A stretch of 64,000 nucleotides of DNA from Aestuariibius sp. HNIBRBA575. GTDB taxonomy: Bacteria; Pseudomonadota; Alphaproteobacteria; Rhodobacterales; Rhodobacteraceae. Both the position numbers and the translations under genes were made by a program. Position 1 is the stretch's first letter, and each line of letters starts with the position of its first letter. Of the stretch, positions 46,333 to 55,162 are shown piece by piece. The notes under the pieces were generated by a model that saw nothing but the letters and a program-made list of their open reading frames with translations, ran no database searches and was not told where the DNA came from. Location of the stretch: assembly GCF_040932005.1 (NCBI RefSeq), contig NZ_CP162414.1, positions 2,941,501-3,005,500 of the forward strand, read 5' to 3'.

Positions 46333-47655
46333 ATGCAAACCAACTTTACTCCAGAGCAACTGAACGATCCCGGTATTCAACGGGCCAATGACATCCTGCG
46401 GTCCTGCGTCCATTGCGGATTTTGCACTGCAACCTGCCCGACATATCAAATCCTTGGCGATGAATTAGACAGCCCCCGCGGCCGGATTTATCAGATCAAG
46501 GATATGCTGGAAAATGACCGCGACCCGGACCCTCAAACCGTGTTGCATGTGGATCGGTGCCTGTCCTGTCTGGCCTGCATGACCACCTGCCCGTCGGGCG
46601 TGCATTACATGCATCTGGTCGATCATGCCCGCGCCTATATCGAAAAACGCTATAAACGCCCGTTTTCTGACCGGGCCTTGCGGTGGATGTTGGCACGGAT
46701 CCTCCCCTATCCCGGACGGTTCCGACTGGCCTTGCTGGGGGCGAAAATCGGGCGACCTTTTGCACGGTTCATGCCTGATCCCCGTCTGCGGGCGATGCTG
46801 GAAATGGCCCCCAAGGTGATCCCCCCGGTTAGCCGCAATGACGATCCCCAAAGCTTTGCCGCTGAAATCCCACGCAAAAAACGTGTTGCCTTGATGACGG
46901 GCTGTGCGCAAAAGGCGCTGAACACTGACATCAACGACGCGACAATCCGCCTGCTGACCCGGCTTGGATGCGACGTGGTCGTGGCCAAAGGCGCGGGCTG
47001 TTGTGGTGCGCTGACCCATCACATGGGCAAAGAGGATGAAAGCCACGCCACAGCGGCCAAAAACATCAGCGCCTGGCGCGATGAAATCAACGGCGCAGGG
47101 TTGGATGCGATTGTGATCAACACGTCCGGCTGCGGTACCACGGTTAAGGATTACGGGCATATGTTCCGCAATGATCCCTTGGCCAGCGACGCCGCCAAAG
47201 TCAGTGAAATCACCATGGATATCAGCGAGTTATTGATGCAATTGGACCTGCCCGAAGGCGCAGAAAAAGACATGGTTGTCGCCTATCATGCCGCCTGTTC
47301 CCTGCAACATGGCCAACAGATCAAAACCTATCCCAAAGATTTGCTGCGCCGCGCGGGATATACCGTCGTCGAACCTGCCGATTCCCACCTATGTTGTGGG
47401 TCCGCGGGGACCTATAATTTGATGCAGCCAGAGATTTCAAAACAGCTCAAAGCCAACAAAATCCGCAATATCGAGGCTAAAAAACCCGATGTGATCGCCG
47501 CGGGGAATATTGGCTGCATGATGCAAATCGGATCTGGAACGGACACGCCGATCCTGCACACAGTGGAATTGCTGGATTGGGCAACCGGTGGACCGATGCC
47601 CGCAGGACTCACTGCGCCGGGGAAACGCACTCCAGAGGTGCCCATCCTGCGCTAA
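46333..47655 (+). CDS. glcF: Glycolate oxidase iron-sulfur subunit GlcF
   Basis: A protein of 440 residues. Two [4Fe-4S] ferredoxin motifs near the N-terminus (CVHCGFCTATCP and CLSCLACMTTCP) are followed by two CCG domains (GAGCCGALTHHMG near residue 220; HLCCGSAGTYN near residue 355) of the heterodisulfide-reductase type. It carries electrons from GlcD/E to quinone at the membrane. It ends the glcDEF operon; the next gene starts 40 bp later on the same strand. Confidence 0.96.
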   Translation: MQTNFTPEQLNDPGIQRANDILRSCVHCGFCTATCPTYQILGDELDSPRGRIYQIKDMLENDRDPDPQTVLHVDRCLSCLACMTTCPSGVHYMHLVDHARAYIEKRYKRPFSDRALRWMLARILPYPGRFRLALLGAKIGRPFARFMPDPRLRAMLEMAPKVIPPVSRNDDPQSFAAEIPRKKRVALMTGCAQKALNTDINDATIRLLTRLGCDVVVAKGAGCCGALTHHMGKEDESHATAAKNISAWRDEINGAGLDAIVINTSGCGTTVKDYGHMFRNDPLASDAAKVSEITMDISELLMQLDLPEGAEKDMVVAYHAACSLQHGQQIKTYPKDLLRRAGYTVVEPADSHLCCGSAGTYNLMQPEISKQLKANKIRNIEAKKPDVIAAGNIGCMMQIGSGTDTPILHTVELLDWATGGPMPAGLTAPGKRTPEVPILR

Positions 47656-47695
47656 CTGCCCTAATCTGGCCCCAAAAGCCGGGTACAGGCAGGGT

Positions 47696-48517
47696 ATGAA
47701 ACGTCTTTTAGTGCTATTTTTCGGATTGTGGATCAGTGCGGCCCATGCGCAGGACGCAGCATTGGACGCGTTGCAAACCGCCGATGATGCACGCGGCTGG
47801 GAAGCTGTGGGTCGGCTAGAGCTTGATGGCAAAGGGTTTTGCACCGCTGCGCTGATTTCGGATCGCCAAATCGTGACGGCGGCCCATTGTCTGTTTGATC
47901 GCCAGACCGGGGCGCCCATTGATCTGTCGCGGATCGAATTTTTGGCCGGTTTGCGCAATGGTCGCGCGCTGGCCTATCGTGAAATTCGCCGCGTCGTGGT
48001 GCATCCTGATTATGTGTATCTGGACGACGCACCGGTGGCGTCGGTCGCCTATGACATGGCGCTGCTCGAACTCAGCCAACCCATTCGCAACACATCCATC
48101 GAACCTTTTCGCACGGCGACCCAAATGCCGATTGGGGCGCAGGTTGGCGTTGTGTCCTACGCGCTTGACCGCGCCGAGGCCCCTTCTTTGCAAGAGGTTT
48201 GTGCCGTTTTGGGGCGCCAATCCGGTGTGGTTGTCATGAGTTGCGACATTGATTTTGGCAGCTCTGGCGCACCGGTTTTTCTGATTTCAAACGGGATTGC
48301 CCAGATCGTCAGCATCATCACCTCAAAGGCAAATATCGGCGGGCGCAAGGTGTCGCTAGGGGCGGAAATCAGCGCGCCGTTGGATCAGCTGCGTTCTGAA
48401 ATGGATGCAGGCCGTGGTGTGTTTCGCGACACGCCCCCCCACGGTATTCGCGTGCTTGAACCGGGCCAAACCAATGACACCGGCGCGCTGTTCATGACGC
48501 CGCCCCCGCGCCAATAG
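47696..48517 (+). CDS. Secreted trypsin-like serine peptidase
   Basis: A protein of 273 residues. A signal peptide (residues 1-18, ending AHA) precedes a chymotrypsin-fold domain with the full triad: His64 in TAAHCLFD, Asp120 in YDMALLEL and Ser190 in DFGSSGAPVF. The usual GDSGGP is here GSSGAP. Pairs of Cys (CTAAL and AAHC; CAVLG and MSCDI) suit two disulfides. It acts outside the cytoplasm; substrate unknown. It lies 40 bp after glcF and may share its transcript. Confidence 0.85.
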   Translation: MKRLLVLFFGLWISAAHAQDAALDALQTADDARGWEAVGRLELDGKGFCTAALISDRQIVTAAHCLFDRQTGAPIDLSRIEFLAGLRNGRALAYREIRRVVVHPDYVYLDDAPVASVAYDMALLELSQPIRNTSIEPFRTATQMPIGAQVGVVSYALDRAEAPSLQEVCAVLGRQSGVVVMSCDIDFGSSGAPVFLISNGIAQIVSIITSKANIGGRKVSLGAEISAPLDQLRSEMDAGRGVFRDTPPHGIRVLEPGQTNDTGALFMTPPPRQ

Positions 48518-48518
48518 C

Positions 48519-48552
48519 CGGTTCAAATTTCTCAACGTCCCCTCTTGAACCG
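48519..48552. other. Inverted repeat overlapping the hsp20 promoter
   Basis: CGGTTCAA and TTGAACCG are exact 8-bp arms around 18 nt. The right arm includes the minus-35 hexamer of the hsp20 promoter. It could be an operator or a terminator stem for the peptidase gene. Confidence 0.35.
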
Positions 48553-48571
48553 ATAAAATTGCCCCCCAAAT
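48544..48571 (+). promoter_or_regulatory. Sigma-32 (RpoH) type promoter of hsp20
   Basis: CTTGAA at 48544-48549 and CCCCAAAT at 48564-48571 are separated by 14 bp. This closely fits the heat-shock consensus CTTGAA and CCCCATNT with 11-16 bp between. Transcription would start near 48578, giving a leader of about 86 nt. Confidence 0.65.
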
Positions 48572-48637
48572 GTTAATCACAAGGCGCCAATCGGGCCTTG
48601 GATCACCGCCTGTCCCCAAGGGAAGGCACCCATATTT

Positions 48638-48661
48638 GTTATTGCTCAAGTAGAGGATGAC
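48638..48661 (+). promoter_or_regulatory. ROSE-like RNA thermometer covering the hsp20 ribosome site
   Basis: In the leader, GUUAUU pairs with GAUGAC (two G-U pairs), G44 is bulged and CUC pairs with GAG over a 5-nt loop. The paired side is the Shine-Dalgarno GAGGA just before the ATG. The bulged UUGCU opposite the ribosome site is the hallmark of ROSE elements of alphaproteobacterial small heat-shock genes. It would melt on heating and expose the site. Confidence 0.55.
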
Positions 48662-48663
48662 CC

Positions 48664-49131
48664 ATGCGAAATTTTGACCTAGCACCCCTGTATCGTGCGT
48701 CTGTCGGCTTTGATCAGATTGCTGACATGATGGATCGGGTTCTGACCACAGAAACCCAGACCAAAACCTATCCGCCCTATAACATTGAAAAAATCGACGA
48801 AGATGGCTGGCGTATTTCCATTGCTGTCGCCGGTTTTTCTGACGAAGATTTGGGCGTCGAAGTCAAAGAGAATTCACTGTTGGTGACAGGTCGCAAGGCC
48901 GACGAAACAACTGAACGCAGCTATTTGCACCGTGGCATTGCCAATCGCGCCTTTGAGCGCCGGTTCCATCTGGCCGACCACGTGCGTGTCGCCGGGGCCA
49001 GCCATGAAAACGGCATGCTGCATATCGATCTGATCCGCGAAGTGCCCGAAGCGCTGAAACCGCGCCAGATCGCCATCACCCGGACCGAAGCAACCCCCAA
49101 AGACGTGGTGGATGCCAAAGCCGTTAACTAA
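48664..49131 (+). CDS. Small heat-shock protein Hsp20 (IbpA-like)
   Basis: A protein of 155 residues with the alpha-crystallin domain at about 35-130: YPPYNIEKIDEDGWRISIAVAGFSDEDLGVEVKENSLLVTGRK, IANRAFERRFHLADHV, and the closing GMLHIDLIREVPEALKPRQI. This is the class A alphaproteobacterial (IbpA) type with an N-terminal MRNFDLAPLYRASVGFDQI. It holds unfolded proteins under heat. It has a sigma-32-like promoter, a ROSE-like leader and an array of hairpins after the stop. Confidence 0.95.
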   Translation: MRNFDLAPLYRASVGFDQIADMMDRVLTTETQTKTYPPYNIEKIDEDGWRISIAVAGFSDEDLGVEVKENSLLVTGRKADETTERSYLHRGIANRAFERRFHLADHVRVAGASHENGMLHIDLIREVPEALKPRQIAITRTEATPKDVVDAKAVN

Positions 49132-49136
49132 CGACC

Positions 49137-49239
49137 TCTGACAACTCTCTCGTCAGATCGACCTCTGACATCACTCTGTCAGATCATCTGTTTGACGTCC
49201 CTCCCCGTTAAACAGGTCCCTGACAACCCTCCCTGTCAG
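49137..49239 (+). ncRNA. Tandem array of four hairpins with C/U-rich loops, candidate 3' UTR small RNA
   Basis: Four stem-loops follow one another with 4-6 nt between: 49137-49157 (TCTGAC/GTCAGA), 49164-49183 (TCTGACA/TGTCAGA), 49188-49215 (CTGTTTGAC/GTTAAACAG) and 49220-49239 (CTGACA/TGTCAG). The loops are AACTCTCTC, TCACTC, GTCCCTCCCC and ACCCTCCC, the last two complementary to Shine-Dalgarno sequences. A terminator follows. The arrangement recalls stress-induced CcsR/cuckoo RNAs of Rhodobacter, which also lie downstream of a stress-controlled gene. Processing from the hsp20 transcript is inferred. Confidence 0.5.
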
Positions 49240-49241
49240 AT

Positions 49242-49272
49242 GCGCGGGTCCCGTTTGGGGCTCGCGCTTTTT
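49242..49272 (+). terminator. Intrinsic terminator after the hsp20 hairpin array
   Basis: An 11-bp stem (GCGCG/CGCGC outer part, CCC/GGG inner part, two G-U pairs) with loop GTTT, followed by five T. It ends the hsp20 transcript just before the convergent polA stop. Confidence 0.75.
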
Positions 49273-49279
49273 CTTGGGG

Positions 49280-52078
49280 CTAGTGCGCTTCGGCCCAGTT
49301 GGCACCGATCCCTGCATCCACCACCAGAGGCACATCCAGATGCACGGCCGGGCTGGCGGCATTTTCCATGATGTCCTTGGCCACTTTGATCAGATCATCA
49401 GCCGCGTCTTTGTCGACTTCAAACAGCAATTCATCATGCACCTGCAACAGCATCTTGGCGGGCAAATCGGCAATCGCATCGGGCATCCGAACCATGGCGC
49501 GGCGGATCACATCGGCGGCCGTGCCTTGAATGGGCGCGTTGATCGCGGCCCGTTTGGCAAACCCGGCATGTGGGCCCTTGGCGTTGATTTCCGGCGTGTT
49601 GATTTTGCGCCCAAACAGCGTTTCGACGCGCAGGTTTTCTTTGGCAAAGGCCACCGTGTCATCCATGTAGGTGCGGATGCCGGGGAACCGTTCGAAATAG
49701 CGGTCGATGAACCCCTGTGCCTCGGCGCGCGGGATACGCAGATTGCGCGCCAGACCAAACCCCGAAATCCCGTAAATCACACCAAAGTTGATCGCTTTGG
49801 CCTGACGACGCACATCAGCGGTCATATCTTCGAGAGGGACATTGAACATTTCCGACGCGGTTTTGGCGTGAATATCCTGACCTTCGCGAAACGCCTGTTT
49901 CAGCGCGTCAATACCAGCCACATGGGCCAGAATGCGCAATTCGATCTGTGAATAATCTAACGATACCAGCACGTTGCCCGGCTCTGCGATAAATGCTTCG
50001 CGAATGCGGCGGCCTTCTTCTGTGCGTACGGGAATGTTTTGCAGGTTCGGGTCCGTAGACGCCAAACGCCCGGTATTGGCCCCGGTTTGCACATACGACG
50101 TGTGCACCCGGCCCGTATCAGCATTGATATGATCCTGAAGCGCATCCGTATAGGTCGATTTCAGCTTGCTCAGTTGCCGCCAATCCAGAACTTTGCGGGG
50201 CAATTCATGTTCTGTCGCCAAATCCTCTAGGATGTCAGCGCCGGTTGCATAGGCCCCTGTTTTGCCTTTTTTTCCGCCGGGCAACGCCAGATCGTCAAAC
50301 AGAATTTCACCCAGCTGTTTGGGCGATCCCACGTTAAACGGACGCCCCGCACCGGCGTGAATGTCTGCTTCTAGCTCGGCCATTTTCTGGGAAAACGCGT
50401 TGGACATGCGTGACAGCACATCGCGGTCCACTTTGATCCCATGCCGTTCCATTTGCGACAGAACCGGCGCCAAAGGCCGTTCCAGCGTTTCATAAACCGT
50501 GGTGACCTGTTTTTGGTGCAGTTGCGGTTTGAACATTTGCCACAGACGCAGGGTAATGTCCGCATCTTCGGCGGCGTATTTCACCGCGTCGTCCACCGGC
50601 ACCCGATCAAAGGTTTTGGCGGATTTTCCCGTGCCCAGCAGGGTTTTGATCGGGATCGGCTGGTGATCCAGATACCGTTCCGACAGCGCGTCCATCCCAT
50701 GGTTATGCACGCCCGCATTCAACGCATAGGACATCAGCATCGTGTCATCGATACAGGTCACATTCACGCCGTACCGGATCAGGATTTTGGCGTCATATTT
50801 CATATTTTGCCCGATTTTCAGGATGCTATCATCCTCGAGCATGGGTTTGAGGATCGCGATGGCCTGTTCCAGCGGCATCTGTCCGTCGGCCAGCGCGTCA
50901 CTGCCAAACAGATCGTCCGCAGCTTCGGCGCGGTGGGTCAGCGGGATATAACAGGCATGGCCCGCCTCAACACATAGAGAAATCCCCACCAGATCAACGA
51001 CCATGTCGTCCAACCCGGTGGTTTCCGTATCAAAGGCAACCCAGCCCCGTTCATAGGCCAGATCCACCCATTTTTGCAGCGCATCCGCGTCGCGTACACA
51101 TTCATAGGCATCCGTATCAAACGGGATGGCATCTGGTGTGGCGACCGTTTCAACCGCAGGGGCATCAGCCACAACGGGGGCATCAACACCCAGTTTTTCA
51201 GCCATGCGTTTGGTCATCGTGCGGAATTCCATCTCCGCCAAGAACCCCAACAGAACCTCAGGCTCCGGGTCGCGCACTTCTAGATCTTCGATGGTGAAAT
51301 CCAGCTTCATCTGTTCATCAAGCTGCACCAGACGTTTGGACAATTCGATCTGTTCACGGTGATCAATCAGGGTTTGCCGCCGCTTGGGCTGTTTGATTTC
51401 ACCCGCGCGGTCCAGCAATTCCTCAAGCGAGCCGTATTCGTTGATCAGCAACGCTGCGGTTTTGATACCGATTCCGGGCGCGCCGGGCACGTTATCCACG
51501 CTATCACCTGCCAGCGCCTGCACATCGACCACACGATCCGGGCCCACGCCGAATTTTTCATGCACACCGTCCACGTCGATCAATTTGTTCTTCATCGCGT
51601 CGAACATATCAACGCCGCCACCGACCAATTGCATCAGGTCTTTGTCCGAACTCAGGATCGTGCAGCGACCACCAGCTTCGCGGGCTTGCACAGCCAAAGT
51701 GGCGATGATGTCATCCGCTTCATAGCCCTCAACTTCGTGGCAGGCGATGTTGAACGCACGGGTCGCATCACGGGTCAGGGGGAATTGCGGGCGCAGATCC
51801 TCTGGGGCGGGGGGACGGTTGGCTTTGTACAGATCATACATGTCATTCCGGAAGGATTTTCCAGAATGATCAAAGATTACAGCCACATGCGTCGGCGCAT
51901 CCGCGCCAGTATTGCCATCCACATAGCGCTGCAACATGTTGCAAAACCCGCTGACCGCACCCACCGGCAGCCCATCCGATTTGCGCGTCAGGGGCGGCAG
52001 CGCGTGGTAAGCCCGAAAAATAAACGCCGATCCATCAATCAGATGCAGATGACACCCTTTGCCAAATTGCTCGCTCAT
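49280..52078 (-). CDS. polA: DNA polymerase I
   Basis: A protein of 932 residues with all three domains. The 5' nuclease is N-terminal (LIDGSAFIFRAYHALPP, VEGYEADDIIATLA, GDSVDNVPGAPGIGIKTAALLI). A 3'-5' exonuclease domain near residues 335-520 keeps the acidic residues (VAFDTETTGLDDM; YAAEDADITLRL). The family A polymerase has LVSLDYSQIELRILAHV, RRQAKAINFGVIYGISGFGL and LLQVHDELLFEV. It repairs gaps and removes Okazaki RNA primers. The start at 52078 lies after GGGAGAG; an extension to 52162 has no similarity. It follows DUF2459 by 53 bp on the same strand. Confidence 0.97.
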   Translation of the reverse strand: MSEQFGKGCHLHLIDGSAFIFRAYHALPPLTRKSDGLPVGAVSGFCNMLQRYVDGNTGADAPTHVAVIFDHSGKSFRNDMYDLYKANRPPAPEDLRPQFPLTRDATRAFNIACHEVEGYEADDIIATLAVQAREAGGRCTILSSDKDLMQLVGGGVDMFDAMKNKLIDVDGVHEKFGVGPDRVVDVQALAGDSVDNVPGAPGIGIKTAALLINEYGSLEELLDRAGEIKQPKRRQTLIDHREQIELSKRLVQLDEQMKLDFTIEDLEVRDPEPEVLLGFLAEMEFRTMTKRMAEKLGVDAPVVADAPAVETVATPDAIPFDTDAYECVRDADALQKWVDLAYERGWVAFDTETTGLDDMVVDLVGISLCVEAGHACYIPLTHRAEAADDLFGSDALADGQMPLEQAIAILKPMLEDDSILKIGQNMKYDAKILIRYGVNVTCIDDTMLMSYALNAGVHNHGMDALSERYLDHQPIPIKTLLGTGKSAKTFDRVPVDDAVKYAAEDADITLRLWQMFKPQLHQKQVTTVYETLERPLAPVLSQMERHGIKVDRDVLSRMSNAFSQKMAELEADIHAGAGRPFNVGSPKQLGEILFDDLALPGGKKGKTGAYATGADILEDLATEHELPRKVLDWRQLSKLKSTYTDALQDHINADTGRVHTSYVQTGANTGRLASTDPNLQNIPVRTEEGRRIREAFIAEPGNVLVSLDYSQIELRILAHVAGIDALKQAFREGQDIHAKTASEMFNVPLEDMTADVRRQAKAINFGVIYGISGFGLARNLRIPRAEAQGFIDRYFERFPGIRTYMDDTVAFAKENLRVETLFGRKINTPEINAKGPHAGFAKRAAINAPIQGTAADVIRRAMVRMPDAIADLPAKMLLQVHDELLFEVDKDAADDLIKVAKDIMENAASPAVHLDVPLVVDAGIGANWAEAH

Positions 52079-52131
52079 TTTCACTCTCCCAGATGCGTTG
52101 CATGTCTTGTGCCACGAATGGTTCTGATGGG

Positions 52132-52752
52132 CTAGGGCAAGGTCCACGTGAAGGGCGTCCAAATGCCGGTTGAAACGCCAATTTCATCCAGAACATCCCC
52201 CACCCAGACATTACATGTCCGCCACAGGTTGAAACGCCCAGCGGCGGCAAAGAAACGATCATGCTGATGAAATCCAGGCCAGGTTGCGCCCTGACGATCC
52301 GCCGTGACCTGATCCAGATCGGACCTAATGCGGTCCAGCAGCCGATCCAGCTGGTCCTGCGTGACCGGGATTTGGGTAAATGTACCGTTTGGAATGGGCC
52401 CAGACACAGTGATCCGCAAAACCGCGCTGTCCCCGGTCACGGCGCGCCAAACGGCGCTGGGTTTCACATCCGCATAGGTGCCTGCGCTGGTGTAAAACGC
52501 CTGTGATCCCCAACCGACCAGAATCCAATCCGCATTGGGATGCGATATTGGCACGCCTGCACGGTCCGCAAATGTAAAAAACGCCCGGGTTTGGGCGTTT
52601 GATGGGATGGCGATGTCGGTGTGGATCGCGCCTTTGATCAGGACGATTTCATAGGCCGGGTCGATTGCCACGGATGTTTCACCGGCGCGGATCAAACCGC
52701 CCACTGTGCCTGCGATCAAAAACAGCGCAATCGGGCCAAACAGCCCAACCAA
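52132..52752 (-). CDS. DUF2459 family membrane-anchored protein
   Basis: A protein of about 206 residues with one N-terminal helix (VGLFGPIALFLIAGTVGGLI) and an outside domain. It matches DUF2459: IHTDIAIPS near residue 44, NADWILVGWGSQAFYTSAGTY near residue 73, and FNLWRTCNVWVGDVLDEIGVSTGIWTPF near the end. The conserved His, Cys and Asp suggest a hydrolase-like site, but activity is unproven. No ATG is available; the frame opens with TTG at 52752 or a near upstream codon, and GGGGA lies about 12 bases before. It starts 19 bp after the zinc-finger gene. Confidence 0.72.
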   Translation of the reverse strand: MVGLFGPIALFLIAGTVGGLIRAGETSVAIDPAYEIVLIKGAIHTDIAIPSNAQTRAFFTFADRAGVPISHPNADWILVGWGSQAFYTSAGTYADVKPSAVWRAVTGDSAVLRITVSGPIPNGTFTQIPVTQDQLDRLLDRIRSDLDQVTADRQGATWPGFHQHDRFFAAAGRFNLWRTCNVWVGDVLDEIGVSTGIWTPFTWTLP

Positions 52753-52771
52753 CGCCCAGATCAGTCCCCGC

Positions 52772-52957
52772 TTAAGCGTTGACCTGATCCTTCATGGTTT
52801 CATGGATCATTTTGCAATCGCAATAGGGGCATTCCACCCAGCCATGTTCCGTCGGGATCTGCAACCAAACGCGCGGATGCCCCAACGCGCCTTCACCCCC
52901 ATCACAGGCAACACGCCATTGGCTGACAATCTTGGTCTCTGGGGCAGGTGTGGTCAT
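52772..52957 (-). CDS. zf-CHCC zinc-finger protein (NDUFS6-like)
   Basis: A protein of 61 residues with the CHCC zinc site: [19 protein letters not shown] supplies Cys and His, and [10 protein letters not shown] supplies the Cys pair. It resembles the C-terminal part of mitochondrial complex I subunit NDUFS6. Alphaproteobacterial homologues of this type are thought to associate with complex I. It lies on the same strand as HIT (82 bp upstream) and DUF2459 (19 bp downstream). Confidence 0.85.
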   Translation of the reverse strand: MTTPAPETKIVSQWRVACDGGEGALGHPRVWLQIPTEHGWVECPYCDCKMIHETMKDQVNA

Positions 52958-53039
52958 GGTTGAACCTATTCAATTTGAGTTGGCCGCATATTAGCAATCC
53001 GCAGCCCGCAAACAAGCGCAAACGCTGCGATATATACGC

Positions 53040-53405
53040 TCAACTTTGAGGGAGCATCGCGCCCAATTGTTTGCCGCCAATCAGATGCAGGTGGAAATGC
53101 GGCACATCCTGAACGCCGTGAGTGCGCGTGTTGGCGATGGACCGGAACCCCTGGCTCAGGTTTTCAACCTCACAAACACGGGCCACGGCGGCAAAAAATC
53201 CGACCTGTTCCTCTGGGCTGGCGTCACGTGCGAAATGATCGATGCTGACATAGGGGCCTTTGGGGATCACCAGAACATGCACCGGCGCGCCGGGATTTAT
53301 GTCGCGAAATGCCAGCGCGTGATCGTTTTCAAACACCGTTTGATTGGGGATTTCGCCGCGCAGGATTTTGGCGAAAATATTGTTTGTATCGTAGTCAAAA
53401 TCCAT
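53040..53405 (-). CDS. HIT-family nucleotide-binding hydrolase (HinT-like)
   Basis: A protein of 121 residues with the histidine triad H103-x-H105-x-H107 in PHFHLHLIGGKQLG. The N-terminal NNIFAKILRGEIPNQTVFENDHALAFRDINPGAPVHVLVIPK is typical of HinT/PKCI. It hydrolyses purine nucleoside phosphoramidates and aminoacyl-AMP. It starts 9 bp after the GT14 gene, so it is probably on the same transcript. Confidence 0.95.
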   Translation of the reverse strand: MDFDYDTNNIFAKILRGEIPNQTVFENDHALAFRDINPGAPVHVLVIPKGPYVSIDHFARDASPEEQVGFFAAVARVCEVENLSQGFRSIANTRTHGVQDVPHFHLHLIGGKQLGAMLPQS

Positions 53406-53414
53406 GATTTTCCT

Positions 53415-54992
53415 CTAATCCACAAAGAGATACGGCGTTTCAGCAATCTGTTTGGCCACATCATGACCCACGGTCAGAAATTCAGCAATCGGTTCGGCGT
53501 TTTCATCCGCAGTGTGATCCTGCCGCAGGCGCGTGTGGTTCACAAACCCCGAATCCCTCAAACGATCGCTTTCATAGACCACGTCATAACGGATCGTGGG
53601 CAGCAATTGCCGCAGCGTATCTTCGGACGTTTGTTCGCCGGCCAATCCGACCCGTTTGGCATGGCCAACCAGATAGTCATCCGTAAATTCGCAATCGATT
53701 TCCAGCAGCCGCGTGGTCGAGCGATCCGAATAGAAATCCTGCAACAGATCAATGCTGGCCGTGTCCAGACAGATGATCAGCCGATCCGTGTCATAGTAAT
53801 CATACAGCATCCGCATCAACGCACGCCGGTGACGGGTGCGTTTTTCAAGCGTGCTTTGGATGCCGCCCAGATCGGGCAACGGCGTGTCTTCTTCGTTGAA
53901 CAGATAATCGATGGCGGGAATGTTGGTGTGATGTTTGATCGACCCAACCAGCCGTTTGGCCACATGCCATTTTTTGCACGCCACAACCATCAATTCGCGA
54001 TCCCGGCCCAGGGACGCCTCGGTTTCCCAGAACCGCGTCGCAAAACGCCGACCAATACGGCCCCGCCCGGTCAGGAATTTATGCAGACTGCGCCCTTCGT
54101 TTGAGATTTTGAAATCGTCACGTTCAGACGCATACAATACCCCCAACCGTTTCTTTAGTTCTTTGGCTTCTGGGCTGATTTTGCGGGCAAACAGGAAATC
54201 CTGTGAAAGCAGTAATTCATAGTGATCATTGTAGAAATTGATCGGCATCCCGTAATCGGAAAACGTCAAAAATGTCAGGGTGCGGGTGCGGATTTCGGGT
54301 TCGGGCACCAGATGGCGCACAAGGGTTTGAAAAAACGTTTCATCCGGAATCCACGTTGTGCGGAAAAACCGCATCACGTCTTTGCGTTGTTTGGTAAAAT
54401 CCAAAATCCATTCAATGGTGCGCCGTCGCAGACACCACCATTGGCTGCCGATTTGCACCTGAATATCAGCCGGAATGTCACGGGTCAGACCCAGTTTTTC
54501 CTGCCACTTAAACGATTGATAAAACCGCCAAGGCTGGGTGCGTTCGTTGAAGAAATGGCGATAAATCAGCCGCTCTTCCTTCATCCCAGTTTTGATCCAA
54601 TCGCTTTCAAAGTAATCAAAACTTTCGATGTAATCGACGTCTTCGGCATCCAGAAAATCATGGGCATAGCGCGCAGATTTCACCGCCATGCAATCCCCCG
54701 ACACCATGTAGAAATGGGTCGCACGTGGGAAGGCTTCGACCGCGGCCTCAACCGCATAAAGCGTGGCCTGAACCAGGCTCCATTCCCCCCAGCCGCATTT
54801 GATCCGTTTGCGCGCAAAGGTCACATTCGGATTGTCGGCCAAAGCATCCTGAATTTTCTGAAACGCCGCCTTGGGCGCACGTGCATCAAAATGAATCGAC
54901 ATGCAATCGCCCACAGCCGTCAATTGACGCGCTTGTTGGATGATCGCATCCGGATCCTTGTGACACAGCAGAATGAAGGCGATTTTTGCCAT
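53415..54992 (-). CDS. Core-2/I-branching-type N-acetylglucosaminyltransferase with DUF5928
   Basis: A protein of 525 residues. The N-terminal about 280 residues form a GT14-type domain: IAFILLCHKDPDAIIQQA, KRIKCGWGEWSLVQATLYAVEAA, THFYMVSGDCMAVKSARYAHDFLDAEDVDYIESF and GSQWWCLRRRTIEWIL. The C-terminal part (about 330-525: ELMVVACKKWHVAKRLVGSIKHHTNIPAIDYLFNEED) matches DUF5928, known from this bacterial order. It would add beta-linked GlcNAc or a similar sugar to a surface glycan. It is divergent from a sulfotransferase gene, with 170 bp between starts. Confidence 0.82.
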   Translation of the reverse strand: MAKIAFILLCHKDPDAIIQQARQLTAVGDCMSIHFDARAPKAAFQKIQDALADNPNVTFARKRIKCGWGEWSLVQATLYAVEAAVEAFPRATHFYMVSGDCMAVKSARYAHDFLDAEDVDYIESFDYFESDWIKTGMKEERLIYRHFFNERTQPWRFYQSFKWQEKLGLTRDIPADIQVQIGSQWWCLRRRTIEWILDFTKQRKDVMRFFRTTWIPDETFFQTLVRHLVPEPEIRTRTLTFLTFSDYGMPINFYNDHYELLLSQDFLFARKISPEAKELKKRLGVLYASERDDFKISNEGRSLHKFLTGRGRIGRRFATRFWETEASLGRDRELMVVACKKWHVAKRLVGSIKHHTNIPAIDYLFNEEDTPLPDLGGIQSTLEKRTRHRRALMRMLYDYYDTDRLIICLDTASIDLLQDFYSDRSTTRLLEIDCEFTDDYLVGHAKRVGLAGEQTSEDTLRQLLPTIRYDVVYESDRLRDSGFVNHTRLRQDHTADENAEPIAEFLTVGHDVAKQIAETPYLFVD

Positions 54993-55162
54993 TTTGGAAA
55001 CCTTAAAGCCTCAGCGTGAGGATTGTTTACGCTTGATACCTTGAACAGACGTTGAATAAACAGGGTTTGTTTGTATTTTTGTGCATAATTGGCAAACGGT
55101 TGCCCTGAAACAAGGGACAGAGCCGTCACAGTGATGTGCATTTTGGATTGGAAGGGCAGAGT

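Noticed and set aside
53046..54104. Plus-strand frame of about 350 codons opposite HIT and GT14 genes
   Set aside because: It crosses two well-supported genes and has no recognisable motif.
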